Shown here in pieces: positions 44,166-55,200 of a stretch of 64,000 bases of DNA. This stretch comes from Pedobacter cryoconitis. GTDB lineage: Bacteria > Bacteroidota > Bacteroidia > Sphingobacteriales > Sphingobacteriaceae. Each line of letters starts with the position of its first letter. Position 1 is the first letter of the stretch. Both the position numbers and the translations under genes were made by a program. The stretch lies in assembly GCF_014207135.1 (NCBI RefSeq), contig NZ_JACHCC010000014.1:165781-229780 (forward strand). The letters are read 5' to 3'. The notes below the pieces were generated by a model, which made no database searches, was not told the origin of the DNA, and worked only from the letters and a program-made list of their open reading frames with translations.

Positions 44166-44354
44166 ATGAAGACGAAAATTAATGAGAAAGGCCATTTGAA
44201 TATCAATCTTAATTCATCCTTCAAACCACATGGTTATTACTTCCATCCTGATGAAGACTTCAGAGAAGACTGGCAATGGGGAAAAACTCAACAAGCTCAA
44301 GAGCAACCTTTGCATTACTCACAGATCAAAAAATCAATTGAAAAGTTTAAATAA
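44166..44354 (+). CDS. Small hypothetical protein
   Basis: 62 residues from the ATG at 44166 (MKTKINEKGHLNINL); the frame is open upstream to 44088 but that part looks non-coding. Hydrophilic, with aromatic-rich HGYYFHPDEDFREDWQW. No family recognised. First of three short genes in a row. Confidence 0.45.
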   Translation: MKTKINEKGHLNINLNSSFKPHGYYFHPDEDFREDWQWGKTQQAQEQPLHYSQIKKSIEKFK

Positions 44355-44373
44355 TGTATGATTGCTAATCATC

Positions 44374-44529
44374 ATGGAAAAAAAAATAAAAAAGGAAAAA
44401 GATATTCATATAGCTGCTATAAAAGTTGAAAAACCAGAAAAGCTAAAAACTCAGGAGCCATTGGCAGAGAAAGATGAAGTAAAGCAAGCGGAAGAAAATA
44501 TGCGCGAACGGCAAAAGCATAAAGAATAG
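44374..44529 (+). CDS. Very small, highly charged protein
   Basis: 51 residues of almost only Lys, Glu, Gln and Ala (MEKKIKKEKDIH at the start, MRERQKHKE at the end), predicted helical. Codon choice and the ATG are plausible and it sits in line between two other genes; whether it is translated is not proven. Confidence 0.4.
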   Translation: MEKKIKKEKDIHIAAIKVEKPEKLKTQEPLAEKDEVKQAEENMRERQKHKE

Positions 44530-44552
44530 ACTCCCCAAAAAATCTTACCATT

Positions 44553-44927
44553 ATGACTACAACAGCACAAACAATTCCACAGATCACACAAGAATTCATC
44601 AAAAAATATGAAGCGGCCTGGAGCAAAGGATCTAAAGAACTTATTAAACTCTATACCCCGGACTGTATTTTAGTCGGTTATCAGACGGTTCAAGGTAGCC
44701 CCCAAATTTCGGAATTGTTACAGGGCATAATTAATCAGGGCTGGACTAGCATTAGTATCAAACAAGTCTTAAATAAATCACTTGACGATAACAACATTCT
44801 GCTTGCCTGTGAATATACCGCTATTGGATCACCAGCACTCAATGGACAACAAATGACAGCAAAATCTTCTTATGTTCTGACTCAGGAAAATGGAGAATGG
44901 TTAATTGCCATGCATACTGCAACATAA
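44553..44927 (+). CDS. NTF2/SnoaL-like (DUF4440-type) protein
   Basis: 124 residues with the cone-fold pattern IKKYEAAWSKGSKELIKLYTPDCILVGY and the end YVLTQENGEWLIAMHTAT. Cytoplasmic; could bind a small molecule or be an enzyme of unknown substrate. Confidence 0.75.
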   Translation: MTTTAQTIPQITQEFIKKYEAAWSKGSKELIKLYTPDCILVGYQTVQGSPQISELLQGIINQGWTSISIKQVLNKSLDDNNILLACEYTAIGSPALNGQQMTAKSSYVLTQENGEWLIAMHTAT

Positions 44928-44969
44928 CTTTCACCTGATCAACCTCTTCATTCCATGAAATGATTAATA

Positions 44970-47582
44970 TTAACTAAATACACTTTTGGCCTTATGAATA
45001 ACTTTCTCCAGGTCAATACCTTTTCCGAGAACGCCTTTAAACAAATCACCTTCTGATCTTAACCGGTCTACCGCATTCAAAATATTAAAGTCTTTCATGG
45101 ACAGCCCAGGTTTTACTTCATCCCAGTGCAAAGGCATAGAAACTGTTGCACCTGGTTTCGGACGTAAAGAATAAGGTCCTGCAATGGTTGCACCCGGCCT
45201 GTTCTGAAGAAAGTCCAGATACATTTTACCCTTTCGTGCAGAAATCATCCTTTCCAGAGTTGTATACTCTGGTATTCGCTGGTGGACCAGACTGACAATA
45301 ATCTTTGCAAATAGCTGCGACTGTTCATAACTATAACGTGCCGCCAGAGGGATGTATATATGCATTCCTGTTGAACCGGAAGTCTTACAAAAGCCAGGCA
45401 CCTCCATTTGATCCAGTACCTCCTTTACAATTCGTGCTGCTGCTATTACCTGGTCAAAAGTATTTTTATCAGGGTCAAGATCTATCACGCAGTAGTCCGG
45501 ATTATCCATTGATTTTATCCTGCTGAACCAAGGATTCATTTCTATACAGCCCAGGGAAGCCATCCAGAGTAATGTCGCTTTATCTGTACCTACCAGGTAT
45601 TCCTTATGGTCTCCCTCATTCGTTGTATGTGGAACAGTTTCCGCCCAATCAGGAACCTTCCCCTTCACATCCTTCTGATAGAAACTTTTCCCATTGATCC
45701 CCCCTGGAAAACGGTTCAGCGATAGCGGTCTGTCTTTCAGATAGGGCAAAATATATTCAGCTACCTGATCATAATAGTTAAGCATATCTCTTTTAGTTAT
45801 CTTATCCAGTGGCCAATAGAACTTGCTCAAATGTGTAAACTTCAGATCGTGTCCATTTATCTTACATACCTGGATTTCATCCTTAGAATTGAGGAGCGTT
45901 TTGCGGGTAACCTGCACTACTTTTTTCACTGAAAGATCCGGATCAACAATAGCTTTAGCCTCTGTAGCTGTTTCGCGGATTACGTCTTTAGCTTTTTTGT
46001 CAACGCGCATGCCAAGGAAAGAGGGATGACGAAAGACACCATCAGCAGTAACTTCAGTAAAAGCAATCTCACAAACCAATTCTGGTTTTATCCAGGTAGC
46101 CTTAACCCGTGGCGGGTGCGGAGTTCCAGAAAAAGGACTTTTATCTGTGATTAAAGGTTTGAACTCTGCAATCATCATTTGTTGCATTTTGTCAGAGAAA
46201 CCTGTCCCCACCTTTCCGGCATATTGCAAGTTTCCATTTTCATAAACACCTAGCAACAGGGAACTAAATTGCCGGGATGTATCTTGATTTTTAGTAAAAC
46301 CAACAATGACTACTTCCTGTCTTTTATTGACTTTTATTTTCAGCCAGTCGCTGGAGCGGTTGTTCACAGTATAGGTGCTGCTTGCTTTTTTAGCCATAAC
46401 CCCTTCTAGTCCCATTTTTTGAGCTGCTTTAAAGAAGTCAGTCCCACTAGCATGAAAAACCTTACTTAGACGTATTCTTTCGTCTGCTTGCGGCAGGACA
46501 CTTTCTAAAATGTACTGCCGTTCTTTTAATGGAAGACCGGTCAGATCCTTTCCATCGTACCAGATCAGATCAAAAACACAATAAACAAGATGACCATCTG
46601 CCTCACTACGCCAGTTTTGCAATGCGGAAAAATCAGAAATCCCTTTTTTGTTCAATACCAGAATTTCGCCATCAACCACCGCATCTATTTTCCAGGTTCG
46701 GAGCAAATCATATATAGGATAAAATTTTTCATTGAACTGCTTATTATTTCTGGACAGTAACTGAACATCACCGTTTTTTAATGTATAAGCGAGCGCCCTG
46801 TAACCATCCCATTTTACTTCATACACCCAGTCTGGATTATCAAAAGGTTCATCGACCAGGGTAGCCAGCATAGGTTTTATGCCAATTGGAATCTTTTTCT
46901 CTGGTGCCGTTTCAAGTAAAGATTTAACATTTGCTATTTCTTTTAAAACATTCGTCTCTGAAACAGGCAGATCCTGTTCATGACCATTAAGCCACATCTT
47001 TTCACTTTGTTTGGACATGGCTGCAATGGTCTTTCCAGACAACACTGACTTATCTTTTTCAGTAATGTCAGAGGTAGAAGCAAACTCATCTTTATGTTTG
47101 ATCAGCAGCCATCCATTCTCGCCCATCCCCCGGGTTTTCACCAGAGCATATTCTCCTTTCAGCTTTTCTCCATGCAACCTGAATTTCAATGACCCGGTAT
47201 GCAACAAATGACGTAAATACTTATCCTGTGTTTTCTTACCCTGGATATCTTCAATAGGTTCATAAATTCCTTCATCCCAAACAATCACAGTACCACCCCC
47301 GTATTGACCTTTAGGAATGATCCCTTCAAAATCCTTGTAATTATAGGGATGATCTTCAACCATCATAGCCAGCCGCCTGATTTTAGGATCGGTAGAAGGG
47401 CCTTTGGGAATTGCCCAGCTTTTCAATACTCCTCCCATTTCAAGTCTGAAATCATAATGAAGATTCGTCGCATCATGCTTCTGAATCACAAAATGCAGCT
47501 TATCCTTATCTTTGGATTGACCTACCTTAGGCTCTTTAGTTTTAGAGAAATCACGTTTCTTTTTATACTGATCTAGTCCCAT
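44970..47582 (-). CDS. ligD: ATP-dependent DNA ligase LigD (PE-LIG-POL)
   Basis: About 870 residues for non-homologous end joining. The 3'-phosphoesterase domain is first (HFVIQKHDATNLHYDFRLE, near residue 30). The ligase follows with adenylated Lys257 in EVKWDGYR. The polymerase/primase domain is last, with YWPLDKITKRDMLNYY near residue 600 and CVIDLDPD. All three modules are complete. The ATG at 47582 (MGLDQYKKKRDF) is chosen over the open frame to 47651. Divergent from ku. Confidence 0.94.
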   Translation of the reverse strand: MGLDQYKKKRDFSKTKEPKVGQSKDKDKLHFVIQKHDATNLHYDFRLEMGGVLKSWAIPKGPSTDPKIRRLAMMVEDHPYNYKDFEGIIPKGQYGGGTVIVWDEGIYEPIEDIQGKKTQDKYLRHLLHTGSLKFRLHGEKLKGEYALVKTRGMGENGWLLIKHKDEFASTSDITEKDKSVLSGKTIAAMSKQSEKMWLNGHEQDLPVSETNVLKEIANVKSLLETAPEKKIPIGIKPMLATLVDEPFDNPDWVYEVKWDGYRALAYTLKNGDVQLLSRNNKQFNEKFYPIYDLLRTWKIDAVVDGEILVLNKKGISDFSALQNWRSEADGHLVYCVFDLIWYDGKDLTGLPLKERQYILESVLPQADERIRLSKVFHASGTDFFKAAQKMGLEGVMAKKASSTYTVNNRSSDWLKIKVNKRQEVVIVGFTKNQDTSRQFSSLLLGVYENGNLQYAGKVGTGFSDKMQQMMIAEFKPLITDKSPFSGTPHPPRVKATWIKPELVCEIAFTEVTADGVFRHPSFLGMRVDKKAKDVIRETATEAKAIVDPDLSVKKVVQVTRKTLLNSKDEIQVCKINGHDLKFTHLSKFYWPLDKITKRDMLNYYDQVAEYILPYLKDRPLSLNRFPGGINGKSFYQKDVKGKVPDWAETVPHTTNEGDHKEYLVGTDKATLLWMASLGCIEMNPWFSRIKSMDNPDYCVIDLDPDKNTFDQVIAAARIVKEVLDQMEVPGFCKTSGSTGMHIYIPLAARYSYEQSQLFAKIIVSLVHQRIPEYTTLERMISARKGKMYLDFLQNRPGATIAGPYSLRPKPGATVSMPLHWDEVKPGLSMKDFNILNAVDRLRSEGDLFKGVLGKGIDLEKVIHKAKSVFS

Positions 47583-47692
47583 GTCACAATCATTGAATGA
47601 GTAATTAACAATCAGTATCCTGTTCTGTTCTAAAAAGCAGAAATGAAACAAATTTCAAATCACCTTGTTAATAGTTCAAAAAATAACTTGAT

Positions 47693-48463
47693 ATGAAAGC
47701 AGTCTGGAAAGGGTCTATTGGATTTGGATTAGTCAATATTCCTGTTAAACTATTTTCGGCAGTTCAAAATAGCAATCTGGATCTGGATATGCTGGATGGA
47801 AAAGATCATTCAAAGATCAAGTTTAAACGGATAAATGAAAATACACATAAAGAAGTACCTTTTGATAAAATAGTAAAGGGATACCTGTTAAACGAAAAAT
47901 ATGTCATATTAGATGAAGAGGATTTCAGCGATGCGAGCCCCGAAAAGAATAAAATGATTGAGTTAGAGAATTTCGTCAACATTGAAGAGATTAACCCGAT
48001 CTATTATGAAACCTCCTATTATGCAGAAGCTGAAGATCAGGGAAAAAGAGCATACGCATTACTGCTGAAAGCACTAATTAAATCGAAGAAGGCAGGTCTT
48101 GCAAGATTCGTACTTCGTAATACGGAAAACCTTTGTATTATTCATCCTATGAACGATATTATAGTCATCACAAAAATCAGGTTCCCCGAAGAAATCCGAT
48201 CCTATAAGGAATTGGAAACCCCATCGCTTGCTGCTATAAATAAAAAAGAGTTAGAAGTTGGACTTGCATTGATAAAGCAGTACTCTTCTGAATTTAATAT
48301 TGAAAATTTCCATGATGAGTATAGTGCTGAACTTTTAAAAATCATTAAAGCAAAGGCAAAAGGAAAACGAGCTGTTGTGAAAAAATTAATACCCAGGGAA
48401 GAACCTGGTGATGACTTATATGGTCAGTTGATGAAAAGTTTAAATAGTAAAAAAGGAAGTTGA
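47693..48463 (+). CDS. ku: Ku protein
   Basis: 256-residue DNA-end-binding homodimer subunit: MKAVWKGSIGFGLVNIPVKL at the N-terminus, VPFDKIVKGY and a lysine-rich C-terminus. Works with LigD, whose gene lies in the opposite direction 110 bp away, for double-strand break repair. Confidence 0.95.
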   Translation: MKAVWKGSIGFGLVNIPVKLFSAVQNSNLDLDMLDGKDHSKIKFKRINENTHKEVPFDKIVKGYLLNEKYVILDEEDFSDASPEKNKMIELENFVNIEEINPIYYETSYYAEAEDQGKRAYALLLKALIKSKKAGLARFVLRNTENLCIIHPMNDIIVITKIRFPEEIRSYKELETPSLAAINKKELEVGLALIKQYSSEFNIENFHDEYSAELLKIIKAKAKGKRAVVKKLIPREEPGDDLYGQLMKSLNSKKGS

Positions 48464-48593
48464 GCTTCATTTCCCTATGAGCAATAAAATCCGCAAAAGT
48501 ATGCAATAAGAATCTTATATTCCTTTTAGGTCTAAGAAAATCTAAACATATCTGACTAGCTCGTGTTACTTCAATACATCAAAGCTAATTGAT

Positions 48594-49049
48594 ATGGAAA
48601 ATACGGCAATAAACACAGAAACCCTGAACGATCTTATTGAGATAAATAATGATAGGATTGCAGGATACCAGAAAGCATTAGAGGATCTGAAACCTGAGGA
48701 TAATGACCTTAAATCCTTATTTGCCGAAATGGTAAGACAAAGCCAGAACAACAAATCGGCGTTGATACAAGAAGTTCAAGTTCTTGGGACTGATGCTGAA
48801 AAAGGAACAACCACTTCAGGCAAAATTTACCGGGCATGGATGGATGTTAAAGCCATTTTCACTGGTCATGACCGTGAAACTATTCTCAACAATTGTGAAT
48901 TTGGAGAAGATGCTGCAAAACGTGCTTATAAAATGGCATTGGAAACCGAAGGGTTAGCAAAACATCTGGTTAACCTGATCTCTAGCCAACAAGCTACTTT
49001 AAAGGCTTCACATGATCAAATCAAGGCCCTTAGAGACCGGGTTTTATAA
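48594..49049 (+). CDS. PA2169-family four-helix protein (DUF2383)
   Basis: 151 residues of helices: LNDLIEINNDRIAGYQKALE, LFAEMVRQSQNNKSALIQEV and WMDVKAIFTGHDRETILNNCE match the family, whose fold is ferritin-like. Such genes are often in stress clusters, as here between ku and katE. Function unknown. Confidence 0.85.
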   Translation: MENTAINTETLNDLIEINNDRIAGYQKALEDLKPEDNDLKSLFAEMVRQSQNNKSALIQEVQVLGTDAEKGTTTSGKIYRAWMDVKAIFTGHDRETILNNCEFGEDAAKRAYKMALETEGLAKHLVNLISSQQATLKASHDQIKALRDRVL

Positions 49050-49068
49050 AAAAATATGCTAATACAAG

Positions 49069-49098
49069 AAGGCGATATCATCTGGATGATATCGCCTT
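49069..49098. terminator. Terminator between DUF2383 gene and katE
   Basis: 14-bp perfect stem (49069-49082 with 49085-49098) with a 2-bp centre, followed by a T-rich stretch; between convergent genes. Confidence 0.85.
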
Positions 49099-49148
49099 TC
49101 TTTTGTATCTTTTAATCCTTCAGCCGTAATTTGTAGATATTCATTAGA

Positions 49149-51305
49149 TCAGGCAGGAACTTTATCTTTTTTCTCCCGCTGCCAGAAACGATGCTGTGCG
49201 ATTGCATTAATAAAATCCTGAGGTGTAGTATCGACCAGTATACCTGCTTTTGCATCTGTATTGCCACTTTTCAATTTAGCACCTACATAACTTTGGGTGA
49301 TTAGCTCAATACCTTTGCCGGTCGCTGCAATTGCTTTGCAATGTCTATAGGCTTCATTAATAAAATGAATCGCATCAGGTTCGGCTAACAAAGCGTTAAT
49401 ACTTTTATCTCCACCTGGTACATACACAGCATCAAATACCACCGATGTGCCGGTTAAAAAACTCATATCAATTTTGATCTCTTTACCCGCAGCATCCTTA
49501 AGTATACCATTTTTAGGCGCAACAACTTTAACCATAGCGCCAGCAGCAAGAAGTGCTTTTTTCATATTTCCAAAATCAGCAGCATCCACTCCATCAGCAG
49601 CCAGAAAAGCAATTTGTCTGGTCTTAATGCTATCTTTTGGAGTATTGGCCATACTTAAGGCGGGAGATTTTTCAATTTCTGACTTTACTTTATGGGGCCG
49701 ATAGTCTGCTGGATTGGCATCCGCTCCAAGAACATGGTTAATAGGCTCCTCAGGTTTACCAGCCTTTAAAGCTAAACTCTCGGCTACAGTGTTTGCAAGA
49801 GGAACACTAATCTGAGTAAGCAGGTTCACCATTCTTTGCCGAACTTCAACTGTCTCTACTTTCCCTAATTCAAACTTTAATGCATCAGCAATATGGTTTT
49901 GCTCAGGCTCAGACTGGCTATTAAAGAAAAGAGTAGCCTGGCTAAAGAAATCCATAAAGCTTTTACTCCGTGCACGGACTTTATGTGCATCAACACGTTC
50001 TTCATAAGAAGAAAATCCACCGTCAGCTATTTTTGCCTGAGCAGGGCTTCCGCCTCCTATAGAATTTGGATGGTAGCTAGTTTTCCCCACATTGATCTGC
50101 TGGCGCATATGGCCGTCACGCTGATTATTATGGACAGTATTCACCGAACGGTTAATTGGGATTTCATGGAAATTAGGACTCCCTAAACGAGACAATTGTG
50201 TATCTGTATAAGAAAATAAACGGCCTTGAAGTAAAGGATCATTAGTAAAATCTATACCTGGAACTAAATGACCAGGATGGAAGGCTACCTGCTCTACTTC
50301 AGCGAAGAAATTATCCGGATTGCGGTCCAGTACCATTTTACCAATTCTTTGTACTGGGACTAATTCTTCCGGGATCAGTTTAGTGGGATCCAACAAATCG
50401 AAACTAAACTTATGTTCATCTTCCTGTGAAACAATCTGAACACCAAATTCCCATTCCGGGAACGCGCCGCTTTCAATGGCATCATGTAAATCTCTTCGGT
50501 GAAAATCAGGATCTTTACCAGATATTTTTAAAGCTTCATCCCAAGCCACAGAATGCATACCAAGGATTGGTTTCCAATGGAATTTGACAAAACTTGATTT
50601 TCCTTTGGCATTAATAAATCTAAAAGTGTGGACACCAAAACCTTCCATCATGCGAAGACTTCTGGGAATTGCCCGGTCTGACATGGCCCACATAATCATA
50701 TGCATAGATTCGGGTGTAAGTGAAATAAAATCCCAAAAAGAATCGTGAGCAGTTGCTGCCTGAGGTATTTCATTATTGGGTTCAGGTTTAGCCGCATGGA
50801 TCAGATCCGGAAACTTTATAGCATCCTGGATAAAGAATACCGGCATATTATTACCCACCAAATCATAATTTCCTTCCTGCGTATAAAACTTAACGGAAAA
50901 TCCACGAACATCCCTCGCAAGATCAGACGAACCTCTGAATCCCGCAACCGTGGAAAAGCGGACAAACACAGGTGTTTTAACTGAGGGATCTTGTAGAAAA
51001 CCTGCCTTGGTATATTTAGCCATAGATTCATATACCTGGAAATAGCCATGAGCACCTGAACCTCTGGCGTGTACAATACGTTCGGGAATTCGTTCGTGGT
51101 CAAAATGCGTTATCTTTTCTCTTAGGATAAAATCTTCCAGTAAAGATGGTCCCCGTTCTCCGGCTTTCAGCGAATTCGTGTCATCATTAATCTTAAGACC
51201 TTGATTGGTGGTCATCAATTCTTCCTGATCGGAAGTTATATCAGGTGCCAGGTCTTTTTGTTTTAAATTACCACTGTTTTCAGTCCTCGTTTTTTTCTTT
51301 TCCAT
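49149..51305 (-). CDS. katE: Large-subunit catalase (HPII type) with C-terminal GATase-like domain
   Basis: 718 residues. The heme catalase core has catalytic His79 (RIVHARGSGAHG), the Asn in DLVGNNMP and the proximal Tyr in LFSYTDTQLSR. Residues from about 535 form the class I glutamine amidotransferase/DJ-1-like domain of large catalases (IAFLAADGVDAADF onward). Decomposes hydrogen peroxide. The gene follows an ankyrin gene 7 bp away on the same strand. Confidence 0.95.
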   Translation of the reverse strand: MEKKKTRTENSGNLKQKDLAPDITSDQEELMTTNQGLKINDDTNSLKAGERGPSLLEDFILREKITHFDHERIPERIVHARGSGAHGYFQVYESMAKYTKAGFLQDPSVKTPVFVRFSTVAGFRGSSDLARDVRGFSVKFYTQEGNYDLVGNNMPVFFIQDAIKFPDLIHAAKPEPNNEIPQAATAHDSFWDFISLTPESMHMIMWAMSDRAIPRSLRMMEGFGVHTFRFINAKGKSSFVKFHWKPILGMHSVAWDEALKISGKDPDFHRRDLHDAIESGAFPEWEFGVQIVSQEDEHKFSFDLLDPTKLIPEELVPVQRIGKMVLDRNPDNFFAEVEQVAFHPGHLVPGIDFTNDPLLQGRLFSYTDTQLSRLGSPNFHEIPINRSVNTVHNNQRDGHMRQQINVGKTSYHPNSIGGGSPAQAKIADGGFSSYEERVDAHKVRARSKSFMDFFSQATLFFNSQSEPEQNHIADALKFELGKVETVEVRQRMVNLLTQISVPLANTVAESLALKAGKPEEPINHVLGADANPADYRPHKVKSEIEKSPALSMANTPKDSIKTRQIAFLAADGVDAADFGNMKKALLAAGAMVKVVAPKNGILKDAAGKEIKIDMSFLTGTSVVFDAVYVPGGDKSINALLAEPDAIHFINEAYRHCKAIAATGKGIELITQSYVGAKLKSGNTDAKAGILVDTTPQDFINAIAQHRFWQREKKDKVPA

Positions 51306-51312
51306 TTTCTTG

Positions 51313-51804
51313 TTAATTTACAGGTAGATATAAGGTTTTTAACAGTAAAATTCCTTCTTCATTATTTTGTTGCACAGCAATATCCAAGGCATTCATTCCC
51401 CGGTAATCTTTGATCATTACATCTGCACCATGATCAAGAAGCAATCTAACCAGGGCATTACGTCCAAACATCACTGCAAACATTAAAGCCGTCCCTCCGT
51501 TTCCATTCAATAGATCAAGTTTAACATGATGGGCAATAAGAAGCTCAGCAATCTCTATATAACCTTTAAAACACACTCCCATAAGGGCCGTATTGCCACC
51601 AATATCTGTCCCATTGACATCAGCTCCTGATTCTAACAATAAACGCGCAGCTGCAGTTTGATGATTATAACAAGCAATGATCAAAGGCGTATAACCTTTA
51701 TCATCCCGCATTTCGAGATTGGTTTTTAGAGCTAATATTTCTTGCAATAATGGCAAATCACCTGTTCTCGAGGCATGAATCAATGCCGATGTTATATTGT
51801 CCAT
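51313..51804 (-). CDS. Ankyrin repeat protein linked to catalase
   Basis: 163 residues made of about four ankyrin repeats (GYTPLIIACYNHQTAAARLL, GNTALMGVCFKGYIEIAELL, GTALMFAVMFGRNALVRLLL, GMNALDIAVQQNN). Placed 7 bp upstream of katE in one operon. In Pseudomonas aeruginosa an ankyrin protein beside katB is needed for full catalase activity; a similar helper role here is inferred. Unlike that protein, it has no signal or membrane segment. Confidence 0.88.
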   Translation of the reverse strand: MDNITSALIHASRTGDLPLLQEILALKTNLEMRDDKGYTPLIIACYNHQTAAARLLLESGADVNGTDIGGNTALMGVCFKGYIEIAELLIAHHVKLDLLNGNGGTALMFAVMFGRNALVRLLLDHGADVMIKDYRGMNALDIAVQQNNEEGILLLKTLYLPVN

Positions 51805-51966
51805 GCTACTAAGAACATACGCGATTTGAAATTGTTTATGTTAAAAATACTTCAACAATTCTGATTGAATAAGAAGATTGAAAAAATCAAAGCCATTTTA
51901 AATTTAAACAATTATAGAAGAACACTGTTAAACAGATGTCACTTCACAATCAATCTTAAATAAATC

Positions 51967-52125
51967 ATGGGAAATTTACTTTATTTAGTTGCCGTAGTAT
52001 TAATTATACTCTGGGTAATTGGATTTTTCTTTCACGGCTTTGGAGATGTAGGTGGTTTAATCCATATACTACTTGTCATTGCCGTTATCGCAATCATTCT
52101 TAAAGTGATCAATAGGGCCGCATAA
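51967..52125 (+). CDS. lmo0937/DUF5670 family membrane mini-protein
   Basis: 52 residues: helix 1 YLVAVVLIILWVIGFFF, a HGFGDVGGLIH turn and helix 2 ILLVIAVIAIILKVI. Short two-helix proteins of this form are frequent in Bacteroidota stress regions. Function unknown. Confidence 0.8.
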   Translation: MGNLLYLVAVVLIILWVIGFFFHGFGDVGGLIHILLVIAVIAIILKVINRAA

Positions 52126-52206
52126 AAAACAATAATGAATGCAAATTAAGATACGGCAATTGAACAGATTACAGTTAACTATTAATTTATTCTCATAATA
52201 TAATTG

Positions 52207-52214
52207 TATTTTTG
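52207..52214 (+). promoter_or_regulatory. -7 box of the CheB-CheR kinase gene
   Basis: TATTTTTG, exact TAnnTTTG match, 64 bp before the ATG at 52279. No clear -33 element. Confidence 0.35.
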
Positions 52215-52278
52215 ATTTCCTAATATTTCTGTACTGAAAGCCGCTCTATTAATTCTTTCGTTCTCTTAAAGTCACATC

Positions 52279-55200
52279 ATGCCTACTATTGAACCCGATC
52301 ATATCATTGCCATTGGAGCCTCAGCAGGTGGCATGGAAGAAATCAATGCTTTCTTTGATCATACCCCTTTAGATGGGGTTTCTTATATAATTATCCAGCA
52401 TCTTTCTCCTGATTTTAAAAGCAGAATGGTAGAATTACTGGCCAGGCACAGTAAACTTGTAGTTAAAGAAGCTGAAAATGGTGCCAAAGTAAAACGGAAT
52501 CAGGTGTACCTGATCCCCAGCAATAAATTCATGACCATACAAGACAACAAGTTATTTTTAACTGACAAACTAAAAAAAGCAGGACCGCATCTAACGATTA
52601 ATACTTTTTTTAATTCTCTTGCTGTCAATTCCGGTAAAAAATCTATTGCAATTGTCTTATCCGGGTTAGGTTCTGATGGCACTGAGGGTATTAAGGCTAT
52701 TAAAAAAGCAGGTGGAATGGTTATAGCGCGTAACCCCGAAACGTCAGAATTTAACAGTATGCCTTCCCACGCTGTGGCGACCGGAATCGTAGATTTTATT
52801 TTGGAGCCCGAATTAATGCCTGGCGCAATTGAAGATTATGTAAAATATGAAGCAGGATTACTAGTTAATGACCCAGGAGATCAAAAAAACCTGATCGCAA
52901 TCATTAACCTGATTAAAGAAAATTCACCTCTGGATTTTTCTGATTACAAACAGGCAACCATCCTGAGAAGAACTAAAAGAAGAGCAGCTTATCATAATTT
53001 TACTTCGCTCTCCAACTATATGGATTTTCTAAAAACAACACCGGAAGAAGTAACGGCTCTTGCTAAAGAGTTTTTAATTAGTGTAACTTCATTTTTCAGA
53101 GATAAAGAAGCATTTGACTTCATTCAAAGTAATGTATTGCCTGAAATACTCAAAAAACTGGCACCCAGGGAAGAGTTAAAGTTATGGGTGGCAGGTTGTG
53201 CTACGGGTGAAGAAGTATATTCCCTGGCCATATTGATTGCAGAACAGTTAACCGGAAAATTTAAAGATACTGTTGTGAAGATTTTCGCAACTGACATTGA
53301 CAATGCAGCATTAGTCCTTGCTGCTAAAGGAATTTACAGTTCGGTTATTGAAAAGGATGTATCTCCACGGCGGATTGAAAGGTATTTCTTAAAAGAAGGT
53401 CAAAACTACCGGATTAAACCGGAGATAAGAAAAATGGCCGTTTTTGCTCAACATGATCTGGTGAAGAATCCTCCGTATTGCAATATGCATTTAATCAGCT
53501 GCCGTAATTTGTTGATCTATATGACACCTACGTTGCAGAAAAAAATATTCAACATGCTACTTTTTGGACTTAAGATGGAAGGATACCTGTTTTTAGGTTC
53601 GAGCGAGAATCCAATGCCAATTATCGAAAAGTTAGAAGTTACCAATAAAAAATGGAAGATATACAGGAATCTCGAAACAAAACGGGCTATAAGTTTTGAT
53701 GCATTTTCACTACCCAATTTGCTGGATTTAAAACACATGTCTTCTTCATCTGCAAGGGAACCTATTGGTAAAAATATGACCAACGTTATAGCCGAAACTA
53801 TGAATGACCGCCTGGCAGAAGTACTGAACTTTATGGCTGTTTGTATTGATGAAAATGATTCTGTTATAAAATCTTATGGAGATACCACAAAATATCTTCT
53901 CCAAAAACATTTTACTTCAAACCTAGCTGAGCTTTTACCCAAACCCCTTTTAGTAGCATTTAATACGTTAAGCAAAACCGTTTCAAAAACAAATGAAAGC
54001 ACTACTGTTTATGGAATAAAAATTAAACGCGGGCAATCTACCGTTAAAGTATCTCTTTCTGTCACACCTTTGGTAGTTAAAAAAGGAGAACAAAGATTGC
54101 TGATGGTTGTAATTAGTGACGCTAATCCGGTCGGTCCGGGCAGTGAAGAAGACTACGTATATGACGAAAAAACATACTTAAATCAATATACTTTAAATCT
54201 GGAAGCAGAATTAAAGGAGCTAAAAGACAAACTTCACTCGGCCTATGAGAAACTTGATTCTTCTGCAGAGAACCTTCAATCCTTTAATGAAGAGCTCATT
54301 TCTGCCAATGAAGAAATGCAAAGTACCAATGAAGAAATGCAATCGGTAAATGAAGAATTACATACCATTAATTCTGATTATCAATTAAAAAACAAGGAGC
54401 TACTGGATGTTAATGATGATTTGAACAATTACTTTAGAAGTAATATCAATGGGCAGTTATTTATTGACAATAATTTGTTGTTAATGAAATTTTCACCAGG
54501 TACGGTAAAGCAAATTAATCTCCGGGATTCTGACATAGGGAGACCTATCAGTAACATTTCTACCAATATAAAATTTGAAACCATTATAGAAGACATTAAA
54601 CAGGTAATTGACAGAGGAAGCGTCATTACTAAAGAAATTGAAACTAATAATGGCAAGTGGTACCAGATCATGACTATGCCTTATATCCAGCAGACTGATC
54701 ATAAGAGTAAAGGCGCAATCGTTACTTTTAATGACATTACTGAACTAAAAAAGACGCAACTGGAGCTTGATAAAAAGAATGAAAGTCTGTTACGTATCAA
54801 TGCCGATCTTGATAATTTCGCCAATACTGCTTCCCATGATTTGTTAGCGCCATTAGGTAGTCTTGAAATGAGTATTGGTGTGATGAACCGGAAAGTAACA
54901 GATCCGGAGTTGAATAAATTTTTAATCATCATCAACTCCTCTGTTAAAAAATTCAGAGAATTAATAAGTGATATCTCTACCATAGCCAAATTAGAAAGTG
55001 ATATGATGGAAATGGTTGATCTGGAAGAGATTATTAAGAATGTAGAATGGAGCCTGGATCTTAACATTAAGCTATCGGGTGCAGTTATCACCAAGAATCT
55101 TGGCGTTAAACAGGTTTTCTTTTCAAAAAAGAATCTCAGGAGTATTCTGTTTAATTTGATTTCAAATGGTATTAAATTTCAAAGTGATAAACATCCTGTA

